Shown: piece after piece, positions 45,613-53,932 of the stretch
Numbering within the stretch: position 1 is the stretch's first letter
Layout of the letters: each line of letters starts with the position of its first letter
Assembly: GCA_002389265.1 (NCBI GenBank)
Contig: DGOD01000239.1
Location: 1 to 55,074 of the forward strand
Length of the DNA: 55,074 nt
Source: Gammaproteobacteria bacterium UBA4475
GTDB lineage: Bacteria > Pseudomonadota > Gammaproteobacteria > Pseudomonadales > Azotimanducaceae
Reading direction: 5' to 3'
The notes under the pieces: model-generated
Database searches by the model: none
Told to the model about the DNA's origin: nothing
The model's input: only the letters and a program-made list of their open reading frames with translations
Position numbers and translations under genes: made by a program

Positions 45613-47286
45613 TTAGACGCCCTCAGGATGCTCGCGATGAAACTTTTCCCAATACTCTGCAATAGTCGTTTTCATTTCACGATGTAGCATCAGCATGGAA
45701 AACAAATTGGGCAATGTCATCATGGCCAAGGTGATCGCCGAGATCAGCCATATCAGCGAGGTATCGGCGATAGAAGCCAAGAAGAAACACCCAACATAGA
45801 CGATTCGGTAAGGCGTCACCGACCGAACCCCAAACAGGTAGGTCATGGCTCGGTCGCCATAGTAAGACCACGCCACTGCCGTGGAAAAAGCAAACAGTAC
45901 CAACCCGACGGAGACTATGTATTTACCAAATTCACCGAAAATTCCTCGCGTAAATGCTTTGGTGGTCAATTCAACGGAATGGATGAGGGATTTTCCCGTG
46001 ACGTCGATATCCCCGGCAAGCTTGCCTTGTTCAACCGTGATAATACCACTATAGGGTGCACCCTCCCGGTAAAAGCGAACATCCTCGGCCACGGATCGAT
46101 TGTGAATTATAGTGATATCCTGGCTAGCCGCGATGCCATTGAAGACAGAGATCTCACCGGAAAATGCTTGCACCGGGTCATCTTCCAAACTGAAGCTCAG
46201 GTGCTTAAACAGATCCTGACGTTGCACAGGGTCTGACTCAGTGTAGACCCCCTGAATCACTTCCATATCAAATGTCTGGAAATTATTTTCAAACTTCTCA
46301 GTCCAGACGCCCGATGACAAAATAACCAGACCGGTCACCGTGCAAATCACAATGGTGTCAATAAAGGGCTCCAGGATAGAGACCATCCCTTCGGAAACCG
46401 GCTCGTCGGCTCTCGCCGCAGCATGAGCTATGGGCGCGGAGCCCTGCCCGGCTTCGTTCGAAAACAAACCACGGTTAACGCCACGATTAAACGCATAAGC
46501 GAAGGTGGCGCCCAGAAACCCGCCGGTGGCAGCACTGCCGGTGAAGGCATCACTGAAGACGGCCACAAAGGAGGGAATGACATTATCGTAATTGGTAATA
46601 ACCACGCCGGCCGCGCCTACCAGATAAATCAATGCCATCAGGGGTACGATTTTCTCCGCCACTTTTACGATGCGACTAATGCCGCCAAGAATGACCATCG
46701 CCAAGATAATGGCTAACACGAGGCCAGTGACCCACTCAGGCACACCGAATGTCGCCTGCACGCCGCTGGCAATATTATTGCTCTGCGGCATATTACCGCT
46801 GCCAAAGGAGCTGATCACTGTGGCGCTGGCAAAGGCCACTGCCAACCACTTCATGTTCAAGCGTCGTTCCATAACATACATGGGACCGCCGACGATAAAG
46901 CCATTTTCGTCCTTAGTACGGTACTTGTGGGACAAGGTAACTTCGACAAATTTCGTTGCCATGCCAAAGAATGCGGTCATCCACATCCAGAACAGTGCAG
47001 CCGGCCCGCCCAAAAAGATAGCCAGCGCCACGCCGCCGATGTTGCCGGTGCCCACCGTCCCGGAAATCGCAGTGGTCAACGCCTGAAAATGCGTTGCGTC
47101 GCCCTCGTCACTCTTCTTGTCATATTTACCGCGGACAACGCGCAAAGCATGGCGAAAGAATTGCACCTGGGGGAATTTCAAATAGACTGTAAAAAGTAGG
47201 CCGGTGCCGAGTAACACAAACGGAAAGTACTGGGCAGAGCCCAGAAAACTGTCGAGCAAGTCGAGAAAACCAGTAAGCGATTCCAA
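45613..47286 (-). CDS. Alanine/glycine:cation symporter (AGCS) with a large loop insertion
   Basis: 557-residue sodium- or proton-coupled amino acid carrier. Family signatures are clear: [40 protein letters not shown] text near residue 70 and [25 protein letters not shown] near 280. Ten or eleven membrane segments. Unusually, about 105 soluble, beta-prone residues are inserted at about 330-435 (after [10 protein letters not shown] and before [15 protein letters not shown]). Most AGCS carriers of around 450 residues lack this. It stands alone between DUF429 and SDR genes, and its 77-nt upstream gap is too short for a glycine riboswitch. Confidence 0.92.
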   Translation of the reverse strand: MESLTGFLDLLDSFLGSAQYFPFVLLGTGLLFTVYLKFPQVQFFRHALRVVRGKYDKKSDEGDATHFQALTTAISGTVGTGNIGGVALAIFLGGPAALFWMWMTAFFGMATKFVEVTLSHKYRTKDENGFIVGGPMYVMERRLNMKWLAVAFASATVISSFGSGNMPQSNNIASGVQATFGVPEWVTGLVLAIILAMVILGGISRIVKVAEKIVPLMALIYLVGAAGVVITNYDNVIPSFVAVFSDAFTGSAATGGFLGATFAYAFNRGVNRGLFSNEAGQGSAPIAHAAARADEPVSEGMVSILEPFIDTIVICTVTGLVILSSGVWTEKFENNFQTFDMEVIQGVYTESDPVQRQDLFKHLSFSLEDDPVQAFSGEISVFNGIAASQDITIIHNRSVAEDVRFYREGAPYSGIITVEQGKLAGDIDVTGKSLIHSVELTTKAFTRGIFGEFGKYIVSVGLVLFAFSTAVAWSYYGDRAMTYLFGVRSVTPYRIVYVGCFFLASIADTSLIWLISAITLAMMTLPNLFSMLMLHREMKTTIAEYWEKFHREHPEGV

Positions 47287-47363
47287 TGTGTCCCCTTTTT
47301 ATTTTAAACAGCGTTTAACTGACTTACCGAAACGACGGCTCTGCCGCCGCCGACGATAGCAAA

Positions 47364-48110
47364 TTACACCGGTTGAGCATAGCCCACAGGTACTATCAGG
47401 TTAATCGCCAGACCCCGTTGATCACGCTGACTGGTCTCCAACAACGCCGCCCAGCGACCCCGCAGCGTCAAGAGCAGCACCATCGCATCCAGAATATCGT
47501 CACGTTGGACCTCACTGCGTCGCCAGCGTCCCACCGCCTGATGGTAAACATCGGTGACCGCCGGCCAGTGCCCGCTGAGAATGGCCAGTCGCTCCAGCTG
47601 CCCTGCTGCTTGCTTCTTGCTGTGGGTTAAGGGCTGCCCTTTCACTCTCGCGAATGCCAGTTCCGGGTGCGACTCTAACATTCGCTCGCGAGCCTCAGGA
47701 CAAATTTGCAGAAAGCGATCTAACTGGCGAATTTTTGGACAGATATGCCAAGCCTGAATCGACAAGCGTTTGCCCAATTGTTGCGCATTGATTTCACAAG
47801 CCTGTTCATAGCTACCGGCATAGACTGCCTGCCGACAAGGGACCGAGAACACACTCGCCGCTCTACCTCGCAGCCCCTTGCGGGCGGCGGGTTCCACCTG
47901 CCGGGGTAGGCCCTCAAGCAGACCGATCGGCATATCCACCAGCAACAGGCTGGCGTCGTGATGAGCCGACCAGAGTGCCTCGATAGTCGCAAAGACTTGG
48001 ATATCGATAGACTGGTTCGCAGCACCCATCTTCAGCTCATTGCTGTCACAGCTGACGGCCAGCCAGCCAGCACGACAGCCATCGATCCCGACAATTTTGC
48101 CAGTCGGCAC
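47364..48110 (-). CDS. DUF429 protein (RNase-H-like fold)
   Basis: 248 residues. The N-terminal IVGIDGCRAGWLAV, the second acidic patch LLLVDMPIGLLEG, the ESHPELAFARVKG motif and the C-terminal RDDILDAMVLLLTLRG are the conserved positions of DUF429. The spaced acidic residues would allow a two-metal nuclease, though no activity is established to my knowledge. It ends 77 nt before the symporter start and begins 10 nt after the glutathione reductase stop, so it is probably the second gene of a transcript with gor. Confidence 0.85.
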   Translation of the reverse strand: MPTGKIVGIDGCRAGWLAVSCDSNELKMGAANQSIDIQVFATIEALWSAHHDASLLLVDMPIGLLEGLPRQVEPAARKGLRGRAASVFSVPCRQAVYAGSYEQACEINAQQLGKRLSIQAWHICPKIRQLDRFLQICPEARERMLESHPELAFARVKGQPLTHSKKQAAGQLERLAILSGHWPAVTDVYHQAVGRWRRSEVQRDDILDAMVLLLTLRGRWAALLETSQRDQRGLAINLIVPVGYAQPV

Positions 48111-48120
48111 CTAACCCACC

Positions 48121-49479
48121 CTAATCGCCAACCGCTTCACGCATGGTGACAAATTCCTCAGCAGTCGTCGGGTGGATACCGATGGTTGAATCAAATACGG
48201 CCTTTGTCGCGCCGGCCTTCAACGCGATCGCGATCCCTTGAATGATTTCACCCGCCTCAGGTCCAACCATATGCACACCTAAGACCTTGTCGGTCTGTCG
48301 ATCGACTATCAGTTTCATCAGGGTTTTCTCATCACTGCCGCTCAATGTGTGTTTCATCGCTCGAAACGTCGAGCGATAAATATCCACTTCACCGTGGGCA
48401 TCCCGGGCCTGGTGCTCAGTAAGGCCCACCGTACCAATGTTCGGCTGGCAGAATACGGCCGTGGCAATATTGGTGTAATCCATCCGCCCAGGCTGCTGCA
48501 GGAACTGACCCCGAGCAAAGACCATGGCCTCGGCAATCGCCACTGGCGTGAGCTGAACCCGGTCGGTGACATCACCCAGCGCAAAAATCGAGGGTTCAGA
48601 GGTACGGAAATGATCATCGACAATAATCGCACCGTTATCCCGACAGTTGACATTCACGTGCTCAAGCCCAAGATCGTCAACCGCCGGCGCGCGGCCAGTC
48701 GCATACATGACACAGTCGGTTTCGTGCGTGCTGCCATCAGCAAAAAACACCTGGAGACTGCCATCGAGCTGTTTCTCAATATGGCTAACCGTTGAGTTGA
48801 AATGCAGATTGACCCCCTTCTTGGCAATCTCGGTGGCAACGGTCTGGCGCACGTCCTCATCAAAGTTACGCAGAAACAGCGGCCCACGATAAGACAGATG
48901 ACTATCGCAACCCAACCCCGCAAAAATACCAGCGAACTCTACAGCGATATAACCACCACCCACTACCAGGGTACGCGGTGGCAACGTCGGTAAATGAAAC
49001 ACCTCATTGGAGGTGATCACCAGGTCGTTGCCCGGAAAATGTGGCACTGATGGCCAGCCACCTGTGGCGATGAGAATCTTCTCGGTAGAGATCACTCGAT
49101 CGCGAACCACCACATGGTGGGCATCTTTAATCCGGGCTCGACCATCAAAATGGGTCACGCCGGCATTATCAAGCAAACCCTGATAGATGCCATTCAGCCG
49201 GCTGATCTCTTGATCTTTGTTACTGATCAATGTTGGCCAGTCAAAGTCGGGTTTTACCGGCGACCAACCGAAGCCCTGGGCATTTTCGAAGTCTTCCGCA
49301 TAGTGGGAGGCATAAACCATCAATTTCTTCGGTACGCAACCCACGTTGACGCAGGTACCGCCCATATACTTGTCTTCCGCCGTGGCGACTCGCGCACCAT
49401 AAGCTGCACTCATCCTCGCCGCGCGGACACCGCCCGAGCCAACGCCGATGACAAAGAGATCAAATTCATAATCCGACAT
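48121..49479 (-). CDS. gor: Glutathione-disulfide reductase
   Basis: 452-residue flavoprotein disulfide reductase using NADPH. The N-terminal FAD motif [14 protein letters not shown], redox-active pair in [13 protein letters not shown] (about residues 42-54), NADPH-binding [17 protein letters not shown] with the basic residue region after it, and the C-terminal catalytic histidine in [12 protein letters not shown]. The KLM after VPKK and the final HPTTAEE favour glutathione reductase over lipoamide dehydrogenase or mercuric reductase. It maintains reduced glutathione in the cytosol. A 161-nt gap separates it from the divergent DOMON gene. Confidence 0.93.
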   Translation of the reverse strand: MSDYEFDLFVIGVGSGGVRAARMSAAYGARVATAEDKYMGGTCVNVGCVPKKLMVYASHYAEDFENAQGFGWSPVKPDFDWPTLISNKDQEISRLNGIYQGLLDNAGVTHFDGRARIKDAHHVVVRDRVISTEKILIATGGWPSVPHFPGNDLVITSNEVFHLPTLPPRTLVVGGGYIAVEFAGIFAGLGCDSHLSYRGPLFLRNFDEDVRQTVATEIAKKGVNLHFNSTVSHIEKQLDGSLQVFFADGSTHETDCVMYATGRAPAVDDLGLEHVNVNCRDNGAIIVDDHFRTSEPSIFALGDVTDRVQLTPVAIAEAMVFARGQFLQQPGRMDYTNIATAVFCQPNIGTVGLTEHQARDAHGEVDIYRSTFRAMKHTLSGSDEKTLMKLIVDRQTDKVLGVHMVGPEAGEIIQGIAIALKAGATKAVFDSTIGIHPTTAEEFVTMREAVGD

Positions 49480-49640
49480 GCAACGCCCGCCTCACCTATT
49501 ATTGAAAAACCGTAACCTAGCATAAGCAGGGTGATGAAGTCCGATTCTCTGACAGATTTCCGCTGCGAAATTCAACGTCGAAGGGCGATTTCGCGTTATC
49601 ATACCTCCCGCAGTCCTGCCCCAGATGATACAGTCGACTC

Positions 49641-50183
49641 ATGCTTACCGCCCTGCGCGCCTTCAGCCCTACCCCCCTGATTCAGTCATTGCACTGCGAT
49701 GTGCGCTGGACTCAGCAGACGCTCTACCTTGAGTATCAACTTGTGGCTGAGCGAGCGGCGCTCAATTGGCCGGCGCCGGCGGCGAACCCGCAACGCCGAA
49801 TGGCGCTATGGGAGCACACTTGCTTTGAGTGCTTTGTGGCAGATCCCACGGCCACCGGTTACACCGAAGTGAATGTCGCACCCAGCGGTGACTGGAATTG
49901 TTTTGACTTTCAGGCTTATCGCCTTGGCATGCAGGCGTCCAGCAGCGCAAGTTTGCAATCGATGTCGGCTCAACTCGATGACAAGTACCAAACGCGAATT
50001 CAGGTTGAGCTGGATTTGCCCGATTGGTCGGAGGCTGTCCCCGCGTTGCAACTGGGTTTGTCTGCGATCATCGAGGACAAGCAGGGACAACGCCACTATT
50101 ATGCTCTGCAACATATTGACGGCAATCCGGATTTCCATCACCGTGACACCCACATTCTGACTATCACCCGGGGCATTGAATGA
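49641..50183 (+). CDS. DOMON-like domain protein (MurB-neighbour type)
   Basis: 180 residues of beta-sandwich-like sequence without signal peptide or membrane helix. WEHTCFECFVADPTATGYTEVNVAPSGDWNCFDFQAYR is the motif region I associate with the 'DOMON_murB_like' group of small-ligand (haem or sugar) binding domains. Its function is unknown. The stop overlaps the start of the NamZ-like gene by four bases (ATGA), so the two products are likely made together, hinting at a role around muropeptide or sugar recycling. Confidence 0.75.
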   Translation: MLTALRAFSPTPLIQSLHCDVRWTQQTLYLEYQLVAERAALNWPAPAANPQRRMALWEHTCFECFVADPTATGYTEVNVAPSGDWNCFDFQAYRLGMQASSSASLQSMSAQLDDKYQTRIQVELDLPDWSEAVPALQLGLSAIIEDKQGQRHYYALQHIDGNPDFHHRDTHILTITRGIE

Positions 50184-51385
50184 CATTTCGGTTCGGTATC
50201 GACGAGCTTCTCGGCAGCGCTGAGCTCCTGCAATCATTACGCTCGCGGCAAGTCGCGCTGGTGGCCCATCCCGCATCGGTGACTTGCGATCTGCAACACG
50301 CTCTGGATAGCCTGATCCAGCAAGGCGTCAAGGTAAACCGAGCATTCGGTCCGCAGCACGGCATGCGCGGCGACAAGCAAGACAATATGATTGAATCTGC
50401 GGATTACCTGGATCCAACCCACGGTATTCCTGTCATCAGCCTCTACGGTGAACACCGCTTTCCAACTCAGGAAATGCTGGCTGATATTGACGTCGTGCTC
50501 TTTGACCTGCAGGACGTTGGTTGTCGTATTTACACCTATATCACCACGTTGAAATACTTCCTTGAGGCCTGCGGGAACGCCGACGTTGAACTTTGGGTAC
50601 TGGATCGCCCCAACCCCGCTGGCCGGCCCGTAGATGGCTTACGTCTCGAGGTGGGCCAGGAGAGCTTTGTTGGCTGCGACACACTACCCACCCGACATGG
50701 GCTGACCACCGCTGAGCTGGCTCAGTGGCTGGTAGCAAAACATCAGCTACCCGTGCGACTGAAGACCATTAAGATGATCGACTATCAGCCGACGATGGGG
50801 CCGGGTTACGGCTGGCCGCTACAGCAACGCCCTTGGGTTAATCCAAGCCCGAACGCCAGCAGCTTGAATATGAGTCGCTGCTTCCCAGGCACCGTGCTAC
50901 TGGAGGGCACTGAATTGTCTGAAGGTCGGGGCACCACAGTACCACTGGAAATTATTGGCGCACCGGACTTTCCGGCAACGGAAATCCTCGACTATCTGCA
51001 AAGCCAACGCCCAGACTGGCTGCAAGGCGTCTTTTTACGTCCCTGTTTTTTCTCGCCGACCTTTCACAAGCACCAGGGTGAGCTCTGCGAAGGCATTCAG
51101 ATTCATACTGATTTCGCTGACTACCAACACGAGCAGTTCAAGCCCTACCGACTAATCGCAGGCCTGCTCAAGGCCCTGCGTCATATCCGTCCGGATTACC
51201 CATTATGGCGCCACCACGAGTACGAATATGAACCTCACAGGGTGCCTATCGATGTCATCAACGGCGGGACCTTTTTACGCCAGTGGGTGGACGATCCGAC
51301 CCTGGGTTTTGAAGCACTCGAGGCTCGATTGCACGCCGAAGAGCAGCCATGGCTCGAAGAGCGCGCGCGACATTTGCTTTACTAA
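50180..51385 (+). CDS. DUF1343 / NamZ-type exo-beta-N-acetylmuramidase
   Basis: 401 residues. Family motifs: VALVAHPASVTCDLQHALD, AFGPQHGMRGDKQDN, VVLFDLQDVGCRIYTYITTL, LDRPNPAGRPVDG and, later, SEGRGTTVPLEIIGAP. NamZ from Bacillus splits MurNAc from the non-reducing end of peptidoglycan fragments. This copy lacks a signal peptide, so it would work in the cytoplasm on recycled muropeptides, whereas many homologues are exported. Starts by four-base overlap with the DOMON-like gene. Confidence 0.87.
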   Translation: MTFRFGIDELLGSAELLQSLRSRQVALVAHPASVTCDLQHALDSLIQQGVKVNRAFGPQHGMRGDKQDNMIESADYLDPTHGIPVISLYGEHRFPTQEMLADIDVVLFDLQDVGCRIYTYITTLKYFLEACGNADVELWVLDRPNPAGRPVDGLRLEVGQESFVGCDTLPTRHGLTTAELAQWLVAKHQLPVRLKTIKMIDYQPTMGPGYGWPLQQRPWVNPSPNASSLNMSRCFPGTVLLEGTELSEGRGTTVPLEIIGAPDFPATEILDYLQSQRPDWLQGVFLRPCFFSPTFHKHQGELCEGIQIHTDFADYQHEQFKPYRLIAGLLKALRHIRPDYPLWRHHEYEYEPHRVPIDVINGGTFLRQWVDDPTLGFEALEARLHAEEQPWLEERARHLLY

Positions 51386-51418
51386 CAACTAACAGCAACG
51401 ACAGGGCTGGACGCGTCC

Positions 51419-51441
51419 TGCCAAACCATAAAATTTTGGCA
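51419..51441. promoter_or_regulatory. Inverted repeat upstream of the isopropylmalate-dehydrogenase-like gene
   Basis: TGCCAAA (51419-51425) and TTTGGCA (51435-51441) form a perfect 7-bp inverted repeat with a 9-nt centre, in the 140-nt gap before the dehydrogenase gene. It has no T-run, so it is not an intrinsic terminator; it could be an operator or a weak hairpin. Confidence 0.35.
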
Positions 51442-51525
51442 TAGTCGGCATAACCCGGCAGGAACTAAAATCTGCGTGTTAGACTTGCCCCTCACATATG
51501 TACATCACAGGACAACGCGGACCTA

Positions 51526-52656
51526 ATGACAACACCAACGACGAACAAGACCAACGCCTACAAAATCGCGATCCTCGCTGGGGATGCCATCGGCCCCGAG
51601 ATCATGGCCCAGGCCGTCAGAGTCTTCGACCTGGTCAGTAAACACCGTGACGTTGAATTTGAACTGACTGCGGCCCCCTTCGGCGCCCATGCCTATTTTG
51701 AACATGGCAAGGCCTTTCCCGATGAAACCAAAGCTGTCTGCGATGCCGCTGACGCTATTCTCAAAGGACCCGTCGGCTTAAGTCATGCGGAATCACAGAA
51801 GATTCCGGTAGAAGAACAAGCCGAGCGCGGCGCTATCTTGCCGTTGCGCGCCCGCTACAACACTTTCGCCAACTTTCGACCGATCTATTTAAGCCGCGAC
51901 ATGGCGCACTTCTCGCCCCTGAAACGCGAAGTCATCCAGGATGGCATAGATATTCTGCTGATCAGAGAACTGGTAGGCGGTTTGTACTTCGGCGAGAAAG
52001 AGCGCGGCGTGAATGCTGACGGCAAACGTTACGTGAAAGAGACCCTTGAATATAACGAAGACCAGGTGCGCCAGATATTGATCGTGGGGTTTGAACAGGC
52101 CCGATTACGCAAAGGCGTGCTGCACAATATCCACAAGAGCAATGTCTTGATGTCCAGCGTCTTCTGGAATGAAATCCTCGACGAGGTACACAAAGATTAC
52201 GCGGATATCAAAGTGGTGCATCTGCTGGTTGATGCTGCCGCTACCGCCTTGTGCCTGAACCCAGGCCAATTCGACGTCATGGTCATGGAAAACATGTTCG
52301 GTGATATTCTCAGCGACCAAGGCGGCGGCATTCTGGGCAGCCTTGGACTAATGCCATCGGCTTGTGTCGGCCCAGAGAAAGCCTACTATGAACCGTCTCA
52401 CGGCAGCGCCCCGGATATTGCCGGTAAAAATATCGCTAACCCATACTCTATGATTGGCTCTGCTGCCATGATGCTGGATATGAGTTTTGGCTTGAAGGCT
52501 GAGTCTGATGCGGTCTGGTCAGCGATGAAAAGTGTCTTTGAGTCGGGTTACTCAACTGCCGACCTGGTATCCACGGACACGAACCCAAAGATCCTATCGA
52601 CCAGTGAATTCGGGGATTTGGTGATGCTAGAACTCGATCGGTTGCTCGCCATCTAG
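51526..52656 (+). CDS. Isopropylmalate/isocitrate dehydrogenase-family enzyme (LeuB-like)
   Basis: 376-residue beta-decarboxylating dehydrogenase. Substrate-site text RARYNTFANFRPIYL and IRELVGGLYFGEKERG follows LeuB (usual ELTGG; here valine replaces threonine). The metal-binding part VMENMFGDILSDQGGGILGSLGLMPSA and NAD motif EPSHGSAPDIAGKNIANP are intact. 3-Isopropylmalate dehydrogenase of leucine synthesis is the best reading, but leuA, leuC and leuD are not adjacent and the V-for-T change leaves room for a related 2-hydroxyacid substrate. N-terminal 12 residues (TTPTTNKTNAYK) are polar and not part of the fold. Confidence 0.8.
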   Translation: MTTPTTNKTNAYKIAILAGDAIGPEIMAQAVRVFDLVSKHRDVEFELTAAPFGAHAYFEHGKAFPDETKAVCDAADAILKGPVGLSHAESQKIPVEEQAERGAILPLRARYNTFANFRPIYLSRDMAHFSPLKREVIQDGIDILLIRELVGGLYFGEKERGVNADGKRYVKETLEYNEDQVRQILIVGFEQARLRKGVLHNIHKSNVLMSSVFWNEILDEVHKDYADIKVVHLLVDAAATALCLNPGQFDVMVMENMFGDILSDQGGGILGSLGLMPSACVGPEKAYYEPSHGSAPDIAGKNIANPYSMIGSAAMMLDMSFGLKAESDAVWSAMKSVFESGYSTADLVSTDTNPKILSTSEFGDLVMLELDRLLAI

Positions 52657-52893
52657 GCGAGCTGAGTCCAGGCACTCGGCAAAATATTCACTGGCTAATA
52701 TTCACTGGGTAACGGCGCACTTCAAAAGCGTGCGGATTGCGCCGGTTCAGCGCCAGGCCGCGCTACAAATTGAAGCAAAGCGATCAGCATCCACTAACGA
52801 AACGCCAAATCCGGCGGGCATCTGCAAAAGACAGCTCGCTGACTTTCCGTTGTGGACTCTTTTTTCAATTCTAGACTGTTTTTTCGCTCCAGA
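52657..52893. other. 237-nt intergenic gap with short direct repeats
   Basis: No gene seen. It contains AATATTCACTGG twice in tandem near 52684-52709 and two similar TTTTTT-containing blocks near 52857-52890 (GACTCTTTTTTC and GACTGTTTTTTC). The second blocks could weakly terminate the dehydrogenase transcript but lack a proper stem. Confidence 0.35.
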
Positions 52894-53067
52894 CTAAAGC
52901 GCAAGAATCTGGCTGACGATGCTGGTGGCCATGACCAGAATGGAAATCCAGCCCCAACCAATAAATGCCCACATGACGAGCGGCTGCTCGAATAGATTAC
53001 CGAGTATATTGACTGTAGAGTCCACCAGCAGAAATTTAAGCGGGCGTTGAATCAACTTTTTAATCAT
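52894..53067 (-). CDS. Small hydrophobic membrane protein
   Basis: 57 residues: a basic N-terminus (MIKKLIQRPLKFLLVD), then two hydrophobic stretches (NILGNLFEQPLVMWAFIGWG and WISILVMATSIVSQILAL) likely to span the membrane once or twice. No family recognised. ATG 53067 with AAGGTAAG upstream was preferred over a longer frame to 53172, whose first 35 residues look non-coding. It follows the DUF3806 gene on the same strand after 97 nt. Confidence 0.5.
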   Translation of the reverse strand: MIKKLIQRPLKFLLVDSTVNILGNLFEQPLVMWAFIGWGWISILVMATSIVSQILAL

Positions 53068-53164
53068 GTGCGTACTTACCTTCAATGTGCGGAAAATGTG
53101 CAAATCATATGCGGCTACCGATGAAGCTGCGTAGTTTAGCTGGAATCGCCGCCCAAGGGGAGCC

Positions 53165-53752
53165 CTAGTCAAAGGCTTTTGGTGGGCTATTCAAGGACAA
53201 ACGCTTGAATCGCTCGATCTCGCTGGCGATTTCCTGGTAGATCGCTTTGACGTCAATTTTTTCATTGAATTGTACGCGTTTGGAAAACACGGTAACGGGA
53301 AAAATAAAGTTGTCTGTCGTGCGCCAACGCAGGGCCTTGCTGGAACCCTCTGCATCTTCATAGCTGACCCAATGTAAACCGAATTCTCGCACCAGCAGAT
53401 CCCCAAAAACTACGCCCAAGGCCTGCCATTGCGTAATTTGATCAGGACGTATGAGTCTTCGGTCTACGAGTTGTTGGTACAATGATAGATCCGCTTGGGT
53501 GTTCTTCAGCGACATCACCCCCAGACGTCGCGAGAATAAGGCCTGCATTTCTGCACGTTGCTGCTCAAGCAGCGTGAGCTGGCCAAAGGACAAATCGTCC
53601 ACTACAGCTGGTCTTTCAGGCTTACTGGGGAACTGGTAGTTATCCAGCTGCTCTGGCGATAATACGGGCACATCAATAGGCGCCGCCAAGACGCCCACAG
53701 TCGTTGACAGCAACAAGATAGTTAGCAATAACGAAGCTAGTTTATGCATCAC
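53165..53752 (-). CDS. Exported DUF3806 protein
   Basis: 195 residues: a signal peptide (MHKLASLLLTILLLSTTVGVLAA), a linker, and a domain with LGVVFGDLLVREFGLHWVSYED and LRWRTTDNFIFPVTVFSKRV, the pattern of DUF3806. Function unknown; probably periplasmic. Two consecutive ATGs open the frame. It is divergent from the CinA-like fusion gene with a 180-nt gap that contains a 7-bp inverted repeat (53882-53888 with 53895-53901) close to the other gene. Confidence 0.78.
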   Translation of the reverse strand: MMHKLASLLLTILLLSTTVGVLAAPIDVPVLSPEQLDNYQFPSKPERPAVVDDLSFGQLTLLEQQRAEMQALFSRRLGVMSLKNTQADLSLYQQLVDRRLIRPDQITQWQALGVVFGDLLVREFGLHWVSYEDAEGSSKALRWRTTDNFIFPVTVFSKRVQFNEKIDVKAIYQEIASEIERFKRLSLNSPPKAFD

Positions 53753-53932
53753 GCGATCGCCTCTTTAATGGATCCGTCGGAGTCGTTATTATCCCGATTC
53801 GAGTCCAGAGCGAAAGCCCTTATCGTCATCATACTCGACCTGACTCACCATCCTGATACACTCTTCCGCCTAGCGCGCAGTTGCCGCGCGTGACCGCGGC
53901 ACTAGCCAGGTGGAATTAACACGAGAATCACC

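Noticed and set aside
47287..47363. A glycine riboswitch before the alanine/glycine symporter
   Set aside because: The 77-nt gap is too short for the aptamer and shows none of its conserved blocks.
52684..52709. The doubled AATATTCACTGG as a possible CRISPR or iteron array
   Set aside because: Only two copies, no regular spacers, no Cas or replication genes nearby.
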